A DNA stretch of 64,000 bases from Trichopria drosophilae (GCA_030407085.1 CM059587.1:68301001-68365000), one strand, 5' to 3'; positions 1 through 11,496 are shown, counted from the stretch's first letter. Program-made: numbers and translations. Notes: a model not told the origin generated them from the sequence alone.

Positions 1-103
1 GCTCGCAAGCAAAGTAAATGGGGGTAATGGGAAAATTAGAATAAGAGAGGTCGGCGCCATCTTGAAAAACTTCACTAATTAGAATAAGAGATGTCCTACT
101 GTA
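1..103. mobile_element. Right half of a TA-flanked MITE (cut by window edge)
   Basis: Ends AGATGTCCTACTGTA and contains TTAGAATAAGAGAGGTCGGC plus the inverted partner of the sequence at 430-520. It is the same family as the copy at 416-628. Confidence 0.7.
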
Positions 104-115
104 TGTATCTCTGAA

Positions 116-280
116 TTTTATTTATTTATTTATTAGAATCAACGGCACTAGAAGAGCCTTTACACAAAATATAACAAAAACATAATGAGGCGCTACACAA
201 TTTAAGTAGCAATAAATGATATAAACTAAAATAATAATATAAAATTAAAGTGTAATAACGAATATTATAAAATGTTCCTT
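116..280 (-). mobile_element. 3' tail of a LINE
   Basis: A (TTTA)4 run followed by a short unique sequence. On the minus strand this reads as a LINE 3' end with a (TAAA)n tail, like the tails at 30461 and 34345. Confidence 0.4.
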
Positions 281-351
281 GGAATAACGGTCCTTATACT
301 TAAATTAATATTTATTTCTCCGGTTGAAAGGAAAAATAACAAACTTTTATA

Positions 352-383
352 CGTTTCGGCCAATTGATTCAGGCCCTCATCAG
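352..383 (-). ncRNA. Hammerhead-ribozyme-like core motif
   Basis: On the minus strand: CTGATGAG, a GGCC/GGCC stem, then GAAACG. This fits the CUGANGA-stem II-GAAA core. I could not find convincing stems I and III, so activity is not shown. Confidence 0.3.
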
Positions 384-415
384 AATTTAATACTGAAATT
401 AACAATATTTGAATA

Positions 416-628
416 TACAGTAGGACCTCTCTTATTCTAATTAGTAAAGTTTTTCAAGATGGCGCCGACCTCTCTTATTCTAATTTTCCGCTTACCCCCA
501 CTTACTTTGCTTGCAAGCTTGTGACTCGTGGACAATATTTTTCATTGACTTTTAGTGTGATAGTGGGAGAACACTCGTGGGGGAACGATTAGAATAAGAG
601 AGGTTCGAATAAGAGAGGTCCTACTGTA
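416..628. mobile_element. TA-flanked MITE, CAGTAGGACC family
   Basis: TIRs CAGTAGGACCTCTCTTATTC at 418 and its inverse ending CTACTG at 626, flanked by TA. The termini and TA duplication are typical of Tc1/mariner-derived MITEs. There is no coding capacity. Confidence 0.8.
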
Positions 629-1133
629 AATATATAAACAAATTTTTTACAAAAATATTTACAAGGAACTTAAAATTCTACAAAGTACGCTTACATAATC
701 TATCTTACCGAACGTCGACATGTAAATAGACTTCGGAAAAATTACCAATATGCAAACAGATTTTTTTTTTAGGAATACTTTAGTCTAAAAAATAATAAGT
801 TTTTGAGTAAATTTTAGCAAACATAACAAAATAAACAATTAATCTTAATAAATTTTTATAATTGGAAATAAAACGAAAAGGGCCTGAATCAATTGGCCGA
901 AACGTATAAAAGTTCCTTTCAACCGGAAAAATAAATATTAATTTAAGTATAAGGACCGTTATTCCAAGGAACATTTTATAATATTAATTTAAACGGTCAA
1001 GTAAAATTTACACGTTTTCAATAACGTACCTTACCTTTATATAGTAATGACGAATATTTCAATTAATTAACACTTTATTATGAAAAGTTTTAATTAAAAC
1101 TATTTTCGCTGTTATTGCAACCTATCTTTAACG

Positions 1134-1531
1134 TACACTGTAAAAAATACGAATGAATTTTACAAACTCATTGTAATTTTCATTTTATATAAATTTGGTA
1201 ATATTGATCCTACGTGTGAAATAGTGTTTTTACTATTTGAGGTTAGGATTTTTACAATATTTTTCTAAATTTACCAGACGGCATTGTGGATTTACTGCAT
1301 CAAGCATAGGGAAAGTACAATGCGTTGTAATTTGACAATGCTACACATTGGTAATATTTGAGCCCACATCAAACATGGTAATTTTACCTCACAATGGGAA
1401 AAAGCGATAAAATTTGTAAAAATACAATGCCCAACAAGAAAATTTACAACGTTAAAAGTGTGAAATTTACCATGTTGAATGTGGGTAATATTTGAGCCTA
1501 GGTAAAATTCATTTCTATTTTTTACAGTATA
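1134..1531. mobile_element. TIR element copy 1 (CACTGTAAAAAATAC family)
   Basis: Begins CACTGTAAAAAATACGAATG and ends with its near-exact inverse, TTCTATTTTTTACAGT, between TA dinucleotides. The interior is non-coding. It is closely similar to the copy at 1615-2007. Confidence 0.75.
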
Positions 1532-1612
1532 GGTTAGGTTAGGTTAGGTTAGGTTACGTGAGGTTAGGTTAGGTAAGGTTTGGTTACATGAGGTTAGGTT
1601 AGGTTTGGTTAC
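1530..1612. repeat. TTAGG-type interstitial telomeric-like array
   Basis: About 80 bases of (AGGTT)n with some drift (ACGTG, AAGGT, TTTGG variants). TTAGG is the common insect telomere unit. Here it sits between two copies of one TIR element, so it is interstitial. Confidence 0.75.
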
Positions 1613-1614
1613 AT

Positions 1615-2007
1615 TACACTTTAAAAAATACGAATGAATTTTACAAACTCATTGTAATTTTCATTTTATATAAATTTGGTAATATTCCCACATGTGAAAT
1701 AGTGTTTTTACTATTTGAGGTTAGGATTTTTACAATATTTTTGTAAATTTACCAGACGGCACTGTGGATTTACTACATCAAACATACGGAAAGTACAATG
1801 CATTGTAATTTGACAATGCTACACATTGGTAATATTTGAGCCCACGTCAAACATGGTAATTTTACCTTACAATGGGAAAAAGCGACAAAATTTGTAAAAA
1901 TACAATGCCCAACAAGAAAATTTATAACATTAAAAGTGAAATTTACCATGTTGAACGTGGGTAATATTTGAGTCCAGGTAAAATTCATTTCTATTTTTTA
2001 CAGTGTA
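1615..2007. mobile_element. TIR element copy 2 (CACTGTAAAAAATAC family)
   Basis: Same length and order as copy 1 with scattered substitutions and small indels. It ends TTTTTTACAGTGTA. Its left terminus has T for G (CACTTTAAAAAATAC). Confidence 0.75.
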
Positions 2008-2143
2008 CAATTCTATAAAACACTTTGTGTATGCTTTAGACGCTTCATTTTAAATCAATAGATTATTTTTCAACTGTTTTATATATAATATTGTTTAAAT
2101 AGTTTTGGTATGTATCGATCATTAGTTATTTTCAGTAAATATT

Positions 2144-2190
2144 ACCCCTTAAAGCGCCCTGGGGGTACTGGGAGACCCCACACATTAATT
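2144..2190. mobile_element. Fragment of a TTAA-type element
   Basis: Matches the left end of the full element at 2352: CCCTTAAAGCGCCCTGGGGG then ACTGGGAGACCCCACACAT. Only about 47 bases remain. Confidence 0.6.
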
Positions 2191-2351
2191 AAATTAGTAA
2201 TTTTATGAGATATTATTATTAAAATTTGTAGAAATTAAAAGTTACAAAGTTAAAAGTAATTTTAATTTAAGTAAATATTTACTAAATTTTGAATCTTTTA
2301 TGTAATATTCAATTATATAACCTTATTTTATTGCCAAAAAAACAGTAAACA

Positions 2352-2750
2352 TTAACCCTTAAAGCACCCTGGGGGTACTGGGAGACCCCACACATAAATA
2401 TTATATTTTTTCCCTTCTAAATAAGCTGAACTTTTACAACATTTTTTATCTTAAAGAGCTACATTTCAAGAGGCACAAGTTGAATTTTTAGGACAAAATA
2501 TTGAAAATTGACCGAGTTACTATTTTTTTTTTGAAAAAATTCACTTTTGTATTTCAGTTTTTATAACGAGCACCAATAATTTTTTTATCAAGATAACTTA
2601 TCTACGCGGTAAAGTGATACTTGGAGAGTATCCATTAATTTTGTTGAGACGAAATAACGAAAACGAAATATTATCTTCGGATTGGGGTCTCCAACGACCC
2701 CACATGGCGCTTTGTGTTATTTTTATATAGAGTGCCGCTTTAAGGGTTAA
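2352..2750. mobile_element. TTAA-flanked (piggyBac-like) non-autonomous element
   Basis: Bounded by TTAA on both sides. The left end is CCCTTAAAGCACCCTGGGGG and the right end, inverted, is CCCTTAAAGCGGCAC. Both ends carry GGGTCTCC/GGAGACCCC subterminal inverted motifs. A TTAA target with CCC ends is the piggyBac signature. No ORF. Confidence 0.75.
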
Positions 2751-2896
2751 ATAGTTTTGGTATGTATCGGTCATTAGTTATTTTCTATATTGGGAGAACA
2801 AGTTTAATTAAAATGAAAAAATATAGAATAACAAAGGAATTAAAAGAAACAGATGTTGTTACATATACAAAATGAAGCAAAGAAACTTTTCAATTC

Positions 2897-2928
2897 GACG
2901 TTTCGACTCTGATTTGAGTCCTCTTCAG
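2897..2928 (-). ncRNA. Second hammerhead-like core motif
   Basis: On the minus strand: CTGAAGAG, a GACTC/GAGTC stem, then GAAACGTC. It is similar in form to Penelope-associated hammerheads, but the remaining stems are not evident. Confidence 0.3.
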
Positions 2929-3039
2929 AAAATATTGTAGACGCTTTACTCAACGCTTCCATTTTACCAGAGGGTAAAACTGGTAATGGAAAAGAAATTA
3001 ATTTAGGCAGTCGAGATGTTACCCCTGCGAAAAATTCTA

Positions 3040-3590
3040 GGTAGGATTCTCATGAGAAATTGAAACAAAGTGTCTTATAGTTGTCGTAAATATACATGAT
3101 ATACATCTATTAGTCGTACAAGTATCGTACGGAATATGTAAAGTTTTATTACATGAAAGAAAATAATTTAATAGGTAGTTTTATGAGCATACAATCATGA
3201 ATGTTATGCGTTGAAATTTTATGGAAATTACATAAAAATCTCATCGCGATCAGGTCAATTTTCATACAAATTGCAAATATTGTCGAATAGTCAAAAAATG
3301 AACACTTAGTCTCGTTCTGTTCACGTAGTCAACATTTCGACAGCGTCAAGACTATCTCTATATAAATTGTAAAAATTAATATTTTACATTGTCGCAGTTT
3401 TATAATTATACGAAGACTAACTCCATTAAACCGTAAATTAGTTAGTCTTCGTATAATTATAAAATTGTCGAATAGTGTTTCCGAAACATAGTGCGAGTAC
3501 TATATGACATTTATATGAAATTTACAAGGTACTTGTTTCAAATTCTCGTGTGATTCGCATGAACAGATTTGACCGATTAAATCTTGGTAA
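3040..3590. repeat. Foldback element with a perfect 25-bp central hairpin
   Basis: The centre (3398-3422 and 3440-3464) is a perfect 25-bp inverted repeat with a 17-nt loop. Outside it, ATTCTCATGAGAAATTGAAAC (left) is mirrored by ATTCTCGTGTGATTCGC (right) with divergence. No coding sequence. Confidence 0.6.
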
Positions 3591-4019
3591 TTTTTATCAG
3601 CTTGTGGAACGAATATATCAAAACAATTTACGAAAAGATGTTTCAAAGTTGTGTTCATATGTATAAAATATTAAGATACTCGATCATAGAAAAATGTTTT
3701 CTTCGCAACAAAAAATAAAACCATATGATCTTATAACTTTCGAATCGGATCGAAATCAGTATAGAAATATACAGACATTTAATCCATTTTTATCCATAGG
3801 TATTTTTATCCTGTTTTCATTTGTTTTAACATTTGATGTATTGAAGTCAACAATGAAAATATTAATAATTATCTGGTCGGTCTCAAAAGTTTTTCAGACT
3901 ATCAACAATGAGATGGGAAATTTGTACGAATGAATATTTTAAACTGTTGACAATAAGAATAGTTTATTGACATAATCGATTGAAAACTTTCACATGGAAT
4001 GAAAGAGCTTATAAAATTT

Positions 4020-4600
4020 CTGAACGGTCGGCGGCATCGCGGATTTTCCGAAATTCCATATCTTTGCTCGCTCGTAAGTAGCGGCGCGATGATGAATTTG
4101 GTTTGCGCTCGAAAAATTGCTCGATGAAGTTACTTTGCAACAAGTTTCGACATCAGGAAAGATTTTCCATTTCGAATAGTAAAGTTGCTAATAAAAATGT
4201 CTGCGGGATTGTAAGAAAAAAGCGCGATAATCCGCTGCCATCTTTCCTATTTACTAATGGATGGCACGAGAGAAAAAACAGTCGGAAAGTTGGTCCGAGG
4301 AGGGCTAACTGAAAAATTGGCGAAAATGTCGGGCATCGTCGATACATGGCGAGATAACGCGTGGACAAAGTCCCACTCACCTGCACCATCGTTTTTAACA
4401 CAAAATTAACACAACGAACACATATTTAAACAACGTAACCCGTAATTAAACCGATCCCCACGTGGGAGGATATTTTCCTTTCGGGTATATTTTTTCTCTC
4501 GGAAAAGCCTGGTCAAATCAACGATTCGTAGCTCTCCGTCTCCCTCTTTAAAAGATAAACATATCGAAATATTTTCGTAAAAAGACACCAAAAAATCATT
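4020..4600. promoter_or_regulatory. GC-richer promoter-like patch
   Basis: Composition differs from the AT-rich surroundings and the patch is free of the dispersed repeats. It holds CACGTG at 4459 and the candidate first exon. No ORF in it resembles a known protein. Confidence 0.3.
4381..4389 (-). CDS. Candidate first coding exon (M-V-Q), gene extends left
   Basis: On the minus strand, AAAACG-ATG-GTG-CAG is followed directly by a GTGAGT donor. It lies in a GC-richer block (about 4020-4560) with a CACGTG box at 4459. No downstream exon is recognised in 1-4380, so the rest would lie outside the window, or this is chance. Confidence 0.25.
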
Positions 4601-5501
4601 TCTCCTATTTTACAAAATATATTTTGTTCTTTATATATTTTATTAAAAATCATTTTGCCGAAAAGTCGATTTTATGATTGCCTACCGGTAGTACGCGTTG
4701 GCGCGAAATTTAAAATGTGAAATACGATTCTTGAGGCATTCTTCGTCAAATCGATCACATCTCCAATTTTGTTCAAAATTGCAGAAAAATTAATGCTTGG
4801 CATACATATGAACGTGGTAAAGGGATTTTTCGAAATTACCAATATTTTCAAAATGGCGGCCAAATGAAATTTTCACAAACTTTTTTTTCGAAAAATTATA
4901 GCTCAGCGGCATTTTATCGGAATTGGATAAAATTTGATATACTACAGTAGAAAAGTCTGAACTTTTCGAAAAAAATATTTATAATTAAATATAATAATAA
5001 TAAACGTATGAAAAAACAATTTTTGTTTTTATTTTACGATTTTTAAGCACAGAGCACCCTTTTTACTTTTTCTTAAATATTATTATTTTATGGCAAATTT
5101 AATCTAATATTTTATTCAGATTTAATTCGTGGTATGTCTTTTAATTTTCGAGTTACGAATTTTTTAAGTTGAAACCACCGAAACTCGGGCGTGCGCTTAT
5201 TAGAATTGTAACTGCTAACGCCTTTTTCGACTCGCTGTTTTGTTTCTATTTATTTTGTTCTTGGTAATTTATGTTTGAAAAACACTTTTTTAAATAAATT
5301 TCGTGAAACTATGAGTTCAAAATTCATATATAAACGCAACCAATAATATATTAGACAAAAAATTATCACTATACAATTTTTCATTACAATTTTGCTATTT
5401 ATCTATAATTATATAATAATCTATTTATGTATAATATGTACAATGTGCATCATAATGATATGTATAATATACATCATATGCGACCCACGGCAGTAAGCTC
5501 A

Positions 5502-5763
5502 CACAGAGAGAAAGGAAATAGTTAATGGAACCATTTTGAAATAGTAAAACACATGAATACAAAAAGTAGTTGCATTAACTATTTCTATGGTAAACGGTAC
5601 AATAAAACTGTTCCATTTACTCTTTTCCAATTGTTAAATCGTTCGTACATAACCTCAAATATCACCTCCAACCTTGCATACAGTTAATTCTACTATTTAC
5701 ATATGTTAAAATCGATTATACTCTTTTTCCATAGTTCCATTAACACTTTTTTCTCTCTCTGTG
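5502..5763. mobile_element. TIR MITE in the loop of the palindrome
   Basis: TIRs start CACAGAGAGAAAGGAAATAG on the left. The right, inverted, is CACAGAGAGAGAAAAAAGTG followed by TTAATGGAAC, which is also found in the left TIR. Non-coding. Confidence 0.65.
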
Positions 5764-7079
5764 CAATATAAAATAATTCAAGACCCACTTCTATAGCAGA
5801 AGTCGAATGGATCTCTAAAAGATACGCCCACATCTAGCGGCGATAAAATGAACAACTTTACATTCCCTAATGGTCGGGCGCCCGATAAATAGCAAAATTG
5901 TAGTGAAAAATTGTATTGTGATAATTTTTTGTCTAGTATATTATTGGTTGCGTTTACATATGAAATTTGAACTCAGAGTTTCACGAAATGCATGGTTGAA
6001 ACTTAAAAAAAGTGTTTTTCAAACATAAATTACCAAGAACAAAATAAATAGAAACAAAACAGCGAGTCGAAAAGACGACAGCAGTTACAATTCTACTAAG
6101 CCCACGCCCGAGTTTCTGGGGTGTTCAACTTAAAAAACTCGTGACCCGAAAACTAAAAGACATACCACGAATTAAAAATCTGAATAAAATATTAAATTTC
6201 CCATAAAATAAAATATTTAAAAAAAATAGAAAGGGTGCCCTGTGGTTAAAAATCGTTAAAAAAACAAAAAATTGTTTTGTCATGCGTTTATTATTATTAC
6301 CATATGTTTAATTATAAATGAGTAGTTCTACAAACGAGGGAATTTTGTGCGGTGAAGGTTATTTTTTATATTAATTTTGAAAAAAATAATTTTATTTGTA
6401 ATAAAAATTGTAAATCTTAATCGTTTCTAACATTCCACAAAAAATAAGCTGATTTCCAAAAATATTTCATTCATAAAACACGCATCAAAGTGCTAAATTC
6501 TCATTCGTCTGGCATGTCCGTTTGTGAAAATCGCAGTTGAAACACTGAATAAATATTACTTTTCAGTGGTCAATGGCAAATTTACAAATTGGAAAGTAAT
6601 TTTGAATAGTTATACCTCACTATTGTTTACATAAATGGGACATTACTTTATATTTTATTTTAAAAATATCCTCTTAAATTTTGTCTGCCGAATTTGTTGT
6701 CACAATTCATCCACATTCTGATGAAGTTATCGTTCTGTATAGTGATTAATTAAAGCCAAGTAAATATGATATCACGTGGTTTTACTTAATCCGCGGTTTT
6801 ATTAGCCAAGGTAACGAAGATTGTGAACGAGAGTATGTTGTGTCCAGTCAAATTCTCATTCGTCTGGCATGCAATTAAAAAAAAATATTTTACATTTAGG
6901 TAATATTGTAAGGTAATGTGACGTAGATTACTCTGCCCCGTCGAATAAAACTGATGGATTTTTTAATTCAATTTTTTTTTTCATTTTTTAGACAATTATT
7001 GACAAATTATCATTCGTCTGGTTCTCATTCGTCTGGCAAATTTGAGAAGACACACAGAAATCGAAAGGATAACAGGGCG

Positions 7080-7800
7080 GATTAATTTGAAACTGGTTAT
7101 TCCGGGGTTTTCGGGGTCGCTGATTACGATTCCGATACCAGCTTCTGAAAATTCAAAATGATGGATCCAATATGGCGGATGAATTTTTAAAAAATTTATC
7201 GGATTCGTTTGAAACTTGTTATTCCGGGGTTTTCGGGGTCGCTGATTACGATTCCGATGCTAGCTTCTGAAAATTCAAAATGGCGGATCCAATATGGCGG
7301 ATGAATTTTTAAAAATTGATGGGGTTCGTTTGAAACTTGTTACTCATGGGTTTTCGGTGTCGCTGATTATGATTCCCATATCAGCTTCTGAAAATTCAAA
7401 ATGGCGGATCCAATATGGCGGACGAACTTTTAAAAAATTATTCGGATTCGTTTGAAATTTGTTACTCAGACGTGTTCTGGGTCGATGATTACAATTCCGA
7501 TGTCATTTTCTTAAAATTCAAAATGGCAGACCTAATATGACGGCCGAATTTTTAAAAAGTTAAACGGTTTTATTTGAAGTTTCTTACTTGAGGTTTTCAG
7601 GGTTGTTGATTACGAATTCGATGTCAGTTTTTAAAAATTGAAAATGGCAAATCCAATATGGTGGCCGAATTCTTAGAAATCGCTTGAGATTCACTGAAAA
7701 GTATTTACTGGGTGGCTTTTATGGACGCTGATTACCAATCCGACGTCAGTTATTCACAATTTAAAATAGCAGATCAAATATGTCGGTAATTTTACAAAAT
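7080..7800 (+). repeat. Tandem array, ~121-bp unit, about six copies
   Basis: Units begin near 7086, 7208, 7328, 7449, 7571 and 7694. Each carries GGTTTTCGGGGTCGCTGATTA, a CAAAATGGCGGATCCAATATGG block and a run of A. The units diverge progressively rightwards. Confidence 0.8.
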
Positions 7801-8214
7801 TTTATGTGTAGGAAGCTATCGATGGTATAAGTGTTATACAACTAGTCGGGAGTAATTGTACAAGTGTTTACTCTTTGACAGGATCTGTGAGACGATTTTC
7901 GCCGAGGTAATGCAATGTATTGACGTGACTAAAATAATCCAGAGGTTATTCTCTCCAGCTACCACATAGGAAAAAATGTTATAATGTAGCAAAGTTTCTC
8001 CGTAAGGCAAATACCAAATATTCAGCAGAAACAAAAGACGGAATTAGGCGTTAATGTTAATTCTTAGTGTCCAGGAAAATCACATTTTCAAAAATCGAGA
8101 ATTTAAAAAATGCATCTTCAATATTAATTTGTAATTAATAAACTTTTATCATCGTAAAAACGCCTCCTTAAGATTGACAGATTTTTAAAATCTGAGAAAA
8201 TCGTAATAATTTTC

Positions 8215-8580
8215 AGTGAATCTCAAACGATATTTAAAAATTCTACCGCCATATTGGTTCCGCCATTTTGAATTTTGAGGAACTGATGAAGGAATCGTAA
8301 TCAGTGAGCCTGAAAACCCCTAAGTAAGTTGTTTCCAGTATATCCCAAGTGATTTTTAAAAATTCGTCCGCCATATTGGATCCGCCATTTTGAATTTGTT
8401 GAAACTAACATCGGATTCGTAATAATCGACCCCAACAACCCCTAAGTAACAGTTTCAAACGAATCCGATGAATTTTTGTTAAATGTGTCCGCCATATTGT
8501 ATTCGCCATTTTGAATTTTAAATAACTGGCATCGGAATCGTAATAACTGACTCGGGAAACCCCTGAGTAACAAATTTAAT
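8215..8580 (-). repeat. Inverted array of the ~120-bp unit, three copies
   Basis: The same unit on the opposite strand, with CCGCCATATTGGATCCGCC cores near 8248, 8369 and 8490. Confidence 0.75.
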
Positions 8581-9304
8581 ACAAGTCCATTCGTCGTTTT
8601 TAGTGTTATTGTTCATTTTCTTTTTGTGTGCACAGTCTCTTAGACTGATAACTTATAAATGGCTGCAGAATTTGTAATTTGTAATTTTTTGTCTGGCCAC
8701 TTTCAGAAATCTTAGATAGTGCCATTAATTTGAACTTAACCTACTTTACACAACTTAAACGCGAAAAAAATGTCGCGCCGAATTTAGCTTCATATTCTTC
8801 CATCGTTTGTAGAATTACCCAAATATTTTATTCGAAAAGTTTTGAGTTTTCTACTGTAGTGTAGCAAATTTTATCCAATTCCGATGAAATGCCGCTGAGC
8901 TATAATTTTTCGAAAAAAAAGTTTGTGAAAATTTCATATGGCCACCATATTGAAAATATTGGGAATTTCGAAAAATCCCTTTACCACATTCATATGTATG
9001 CCAGGTCTAATTTTTCTGCATTTTTTAACAAAATCGGAGATGCGATGTCAGATCGTGATCGATTTGACGAAGAATGACTCACTTAGAGTTTTGGTCATAT
9101 TTTTTTTTATTTTTTAACAAATTAATAGAAGATATGTATTGTTATTTGAAGAAAATTAATAAGTAAATTAATATATTCAATACAATCTCGCGTACGAACG
9201 TAAATTTTACAACGAATCTTCTGGACCGGACGTACTCAAACGTCTATTTATATAGTAGGTACTGAATATTTTTGCAAATGTAACTGGTTTCACATAGTTT
9301 AATT

Positions 9305-10605
9305 TATTCAAACTTAAAAGGGGAGACTGCCAACTGTCGCCCGCCGATCATAACAGGGATGAAATATGTTGTTTTATTTCAAAATCCATTAGTTACGTGT
9401 TTTTTCTTTTCTACCAATGGGCATTTGTTTACAGGATATCAGCAGTAAACCAATTTTATTAGTAATGTAACATTTCACAGTACAAATTCATTAAATTAAG
9501 TTAAAATTTGATACGTAGGGTTTTTGGGGTCGCTGAGTTCGAATCCGCTAATAAATAATTCAAAATTCAAAATGTCGAATCCAAGATGGCGGACATTACT
9601 TTTGAAAAGTTATTGAATTCGCTTAAAACTTTTTACTCGGTGGTAAAATCTTCTCTTTAAATGTTCATTATTCAAAGTGAAGCAGATGATAGTTACCTAC
9701 GCCTTAAATAAATTACTTGATATGAAAATTAGCAGTCTCTCATTGGGACACCTCTGTATTTGTTTATAAGTGTCTAATAACGCCAAAGCTCAGGTGGTTC
9801 GGATTCCACCTTCATAAACTGTAGGTCCGGTCGCGATTTAGTTCCATGTGGGTTCACAAAAGTCGACGTAAAATAATAATAATAAAAAAAAAAATTAACA
9901 GTAGTAAATTTAGTAGATGGGTATAATGATTATCAATTTTGATGGGAGATCAAATGGTGCTATTAATGAGAAATTAACTAAAAAATACTGAAATATAATA
10001 TGTAATAATAATAAAAGAAAAAAATTACGTATTATACAATTTCAAATCACAGTATAAAAATTAAAAAATAGAAATAAAACAAAACCTTAAAAGAATAAGT
10101 TGCCAATGCTGAAGCATGTTGGAAGCCTTTTTTTATTTTGCTAAATTCACATTCATTTTTTTCTTTATAGAGTATAAATAACATCGTAAATGTAATGACT
10201 GCTATATTGAACTCGCCAATTTGAATTTTGCATTTTTGTTCATATGTTCGAAATCAGCGACCTGAAAAAACTCCGAGTAATAAGTTTTAAGCGAATTCAA
10301 TACATTTTCAAAATTATTGTCCGCCATATTGGATGCGTCATTATGAATTGTGCATGTTTGATCACGGATTCGAACTCAGCGACCTCAAAAACCATAAGTA
10401 TCCAATTTCAGCTTAATTTGATGAATTTGTGCTGTGAAATGTCACATTGTTAATAAAATTTGTTTATTGCTGATATCTTGTAAACAAATGTTCATTGGCA
10501 GAAAAGAAAAAACACGTGACTAATGGATTTTGATATAGAACAACATATTTCATCCCCGTTATGATCGGCGGACCCCGTTGACAGTCTCCCATTGTTAGTT
10601 TAAAA
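9305..10605. mobile_element. Foldback element with ~120-bp units in its arms
   Basis: Left GGGGAGACTGCCAACTGTCG (9320) and, inverted at the right, GGGAGACTGTCAACGGGG (ending 10590). The arms continue for about 300 bp, including CCGATCATAACAGGGATGAA. Both arms contain a copy of the ~120-bp unit (about 9510-9640 and 10195-10410). No ORF. Confidence 0.7.
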
Positions 10606-10739
10606 AAAGCGGACATGATAAGATATGTGCACGTGCTTAATAGGACGCATATTTTTTAATAGGATTCATAGCTGAATCATCTCACATCATGGCAAAATTT
10701 CATCAGATTTCACGTATCTCATACCGTTTACGAGAAATG

Positions 10740-11290
10740 AATAATTACGAAATGAACATAATTTTAATATTTTTTCACTTCAAAGCGGAAGTTATTTTTT
10801 TTTATAGATTCATTTATATTAAAATGAAGAATCATTAAGAATTTGTATTCAAATGAATTTACGACACTTAAATTTTTGTATTGATCTATTTTAAATTCAT
10901 TTGGATTAAAGCAGGCATTATATTGCTCAGTCATGTATTGAAATGGATTCATTAATTCCGGTAATTAACTGTTATTATTTATGGATTCGATTGTATTAAA
11001 AAATTATCATTTCAATCTTCATTTGTACTTTTCGAGTATTTTTAGTAGTTGCGGCAACGATATTATTTATGTATTCATTTGGATTCATTTGGATTCATAT
11101 TTTTGTATTAAAATAATAGTGAAGTATTTTTGGATTCGAATGTATTCGAAAATTTCAACTAGCGTATTCAAAAGCGAAAAATTAATCCAAGTCAATACAT
11201 TTCAATACAATTTCGATTGCTGGGTAGAACGAATTATTATAGATATTCAATTTCATTTTTATTGTTATGTATGTATCGTTAGATATAATG
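10740..11290. repeat. Degenerate ATTCATTTGGATT-rich region
   Basis: GGATTCATTTG and its complement recur irregularly. It looks like a decayed inverted or tandem element. The open frame here has repeat-like composition and no recognisable domain. Confidence 0.35.
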
Positions 11291-11355
11291 TTATTCGGAA
11301 TATAGTTTTAGAATGTCGCTTGCAAATAAATCTGTGAAGCTGAAAATAATTTACA

Positions 11356-11422
11356 CCGAGCGAGGATCGAAGTCGGGTCTTCTGTTTACTTCGCTGATGT
11401 CTTAACCACTATGCTATGCTCG
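11356..11422 (-). tRNA. tRNA-like sequence (SINE head or tRNA relic)
   Basis: On the minus strand: an A box TAGCATAGTGG, a B box CTTCGATCC, and pairing ends CGAG and CTCG, over 67 bases. It lacks a clear anticodon arm, so a tRNA-derived SINE or relic is more likely than a functional tRNA. Confidence 0.45.
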
Positions 11423-11496
11423 CATATGGGACATTCTTTTACAAATCGAACACTCCTTATTAGGTGCCATTTTTAATTTGCTTCTAAATTGTTTGA

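Larger units (their letters stand above)
266..985. repeat. Inverted repeat pair around a MITE
   Basis: The arm 266-378 (from AAAATGTTCCTTGGAATAAC) is repeated in inverse at about 879-985. Both arms contain GGCC-TGAATCAATT-GGCCGAAACG. The left arm, read on the minus strand, also carries CTGATGAG. Confidence 0.65.
2098..2786. repeat. Direct repeat flanking the TTAA elements
   Basis: ATAGTTTTGGTATGTATCG, continued by TCATTAGTTATTTTC, occurs at 2098-2133 and again at 2751-2786, with one difference. It suggests a local duplication around the two TTAA-type copies. Confidence 0.6.
6320..8820. mobile_element. 2.5 kb TIR element with 4-bp target duplication
   Basis: TIRs GAGTAGTTCTACAAACGA (6320-6337) and inverse GGGTAATTCTACAAACGA (ending 8820), 16 of 18 matching. 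AAAT flanks both sides (6316-6319 and 8821-8824). The uninterrupted arm at about 4965-4985 shows a single AAAT here, so the empty site is visible in the same window. It contains CATTCGTCTGG repeats and two opposed arrays of the ~120-bp unit. No ORF. A 4-bp duplication is known for Sola1 and Chapaev-type transposons; the family is not settled. Confidence 0.8.
4731..9081. mobile_element. Large foldback (palindromic) element, interrupted
   Basis: The left arm (about 4731-5475) is repeated in inverse at about 5880-6319 and resumes at 8825-9081. Outer ends: TTGAGGCATTCTTCGTCAAA and the inverse of GACGAAGAATGACTCA. The right arm is split by the 6320-8820 insertion. Removing it gives a palindrome of about 1.85 kb with arms of roughly 0.7 kb. 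No coding capacity. Confidence 0.75.

Noticed and set aside
7834..8034. Minus-strand open frame of 66 codons inside the 2.5 kb insertion
   Set aside because: No domain, no splice context, and it lies within a non-autonomous element.
11356..11422. Functional tRNA gene
   Set aside because: Boxes are present but a full cloverleaf with an anticodon arm could not be drawn; kept only as tRNA-like.
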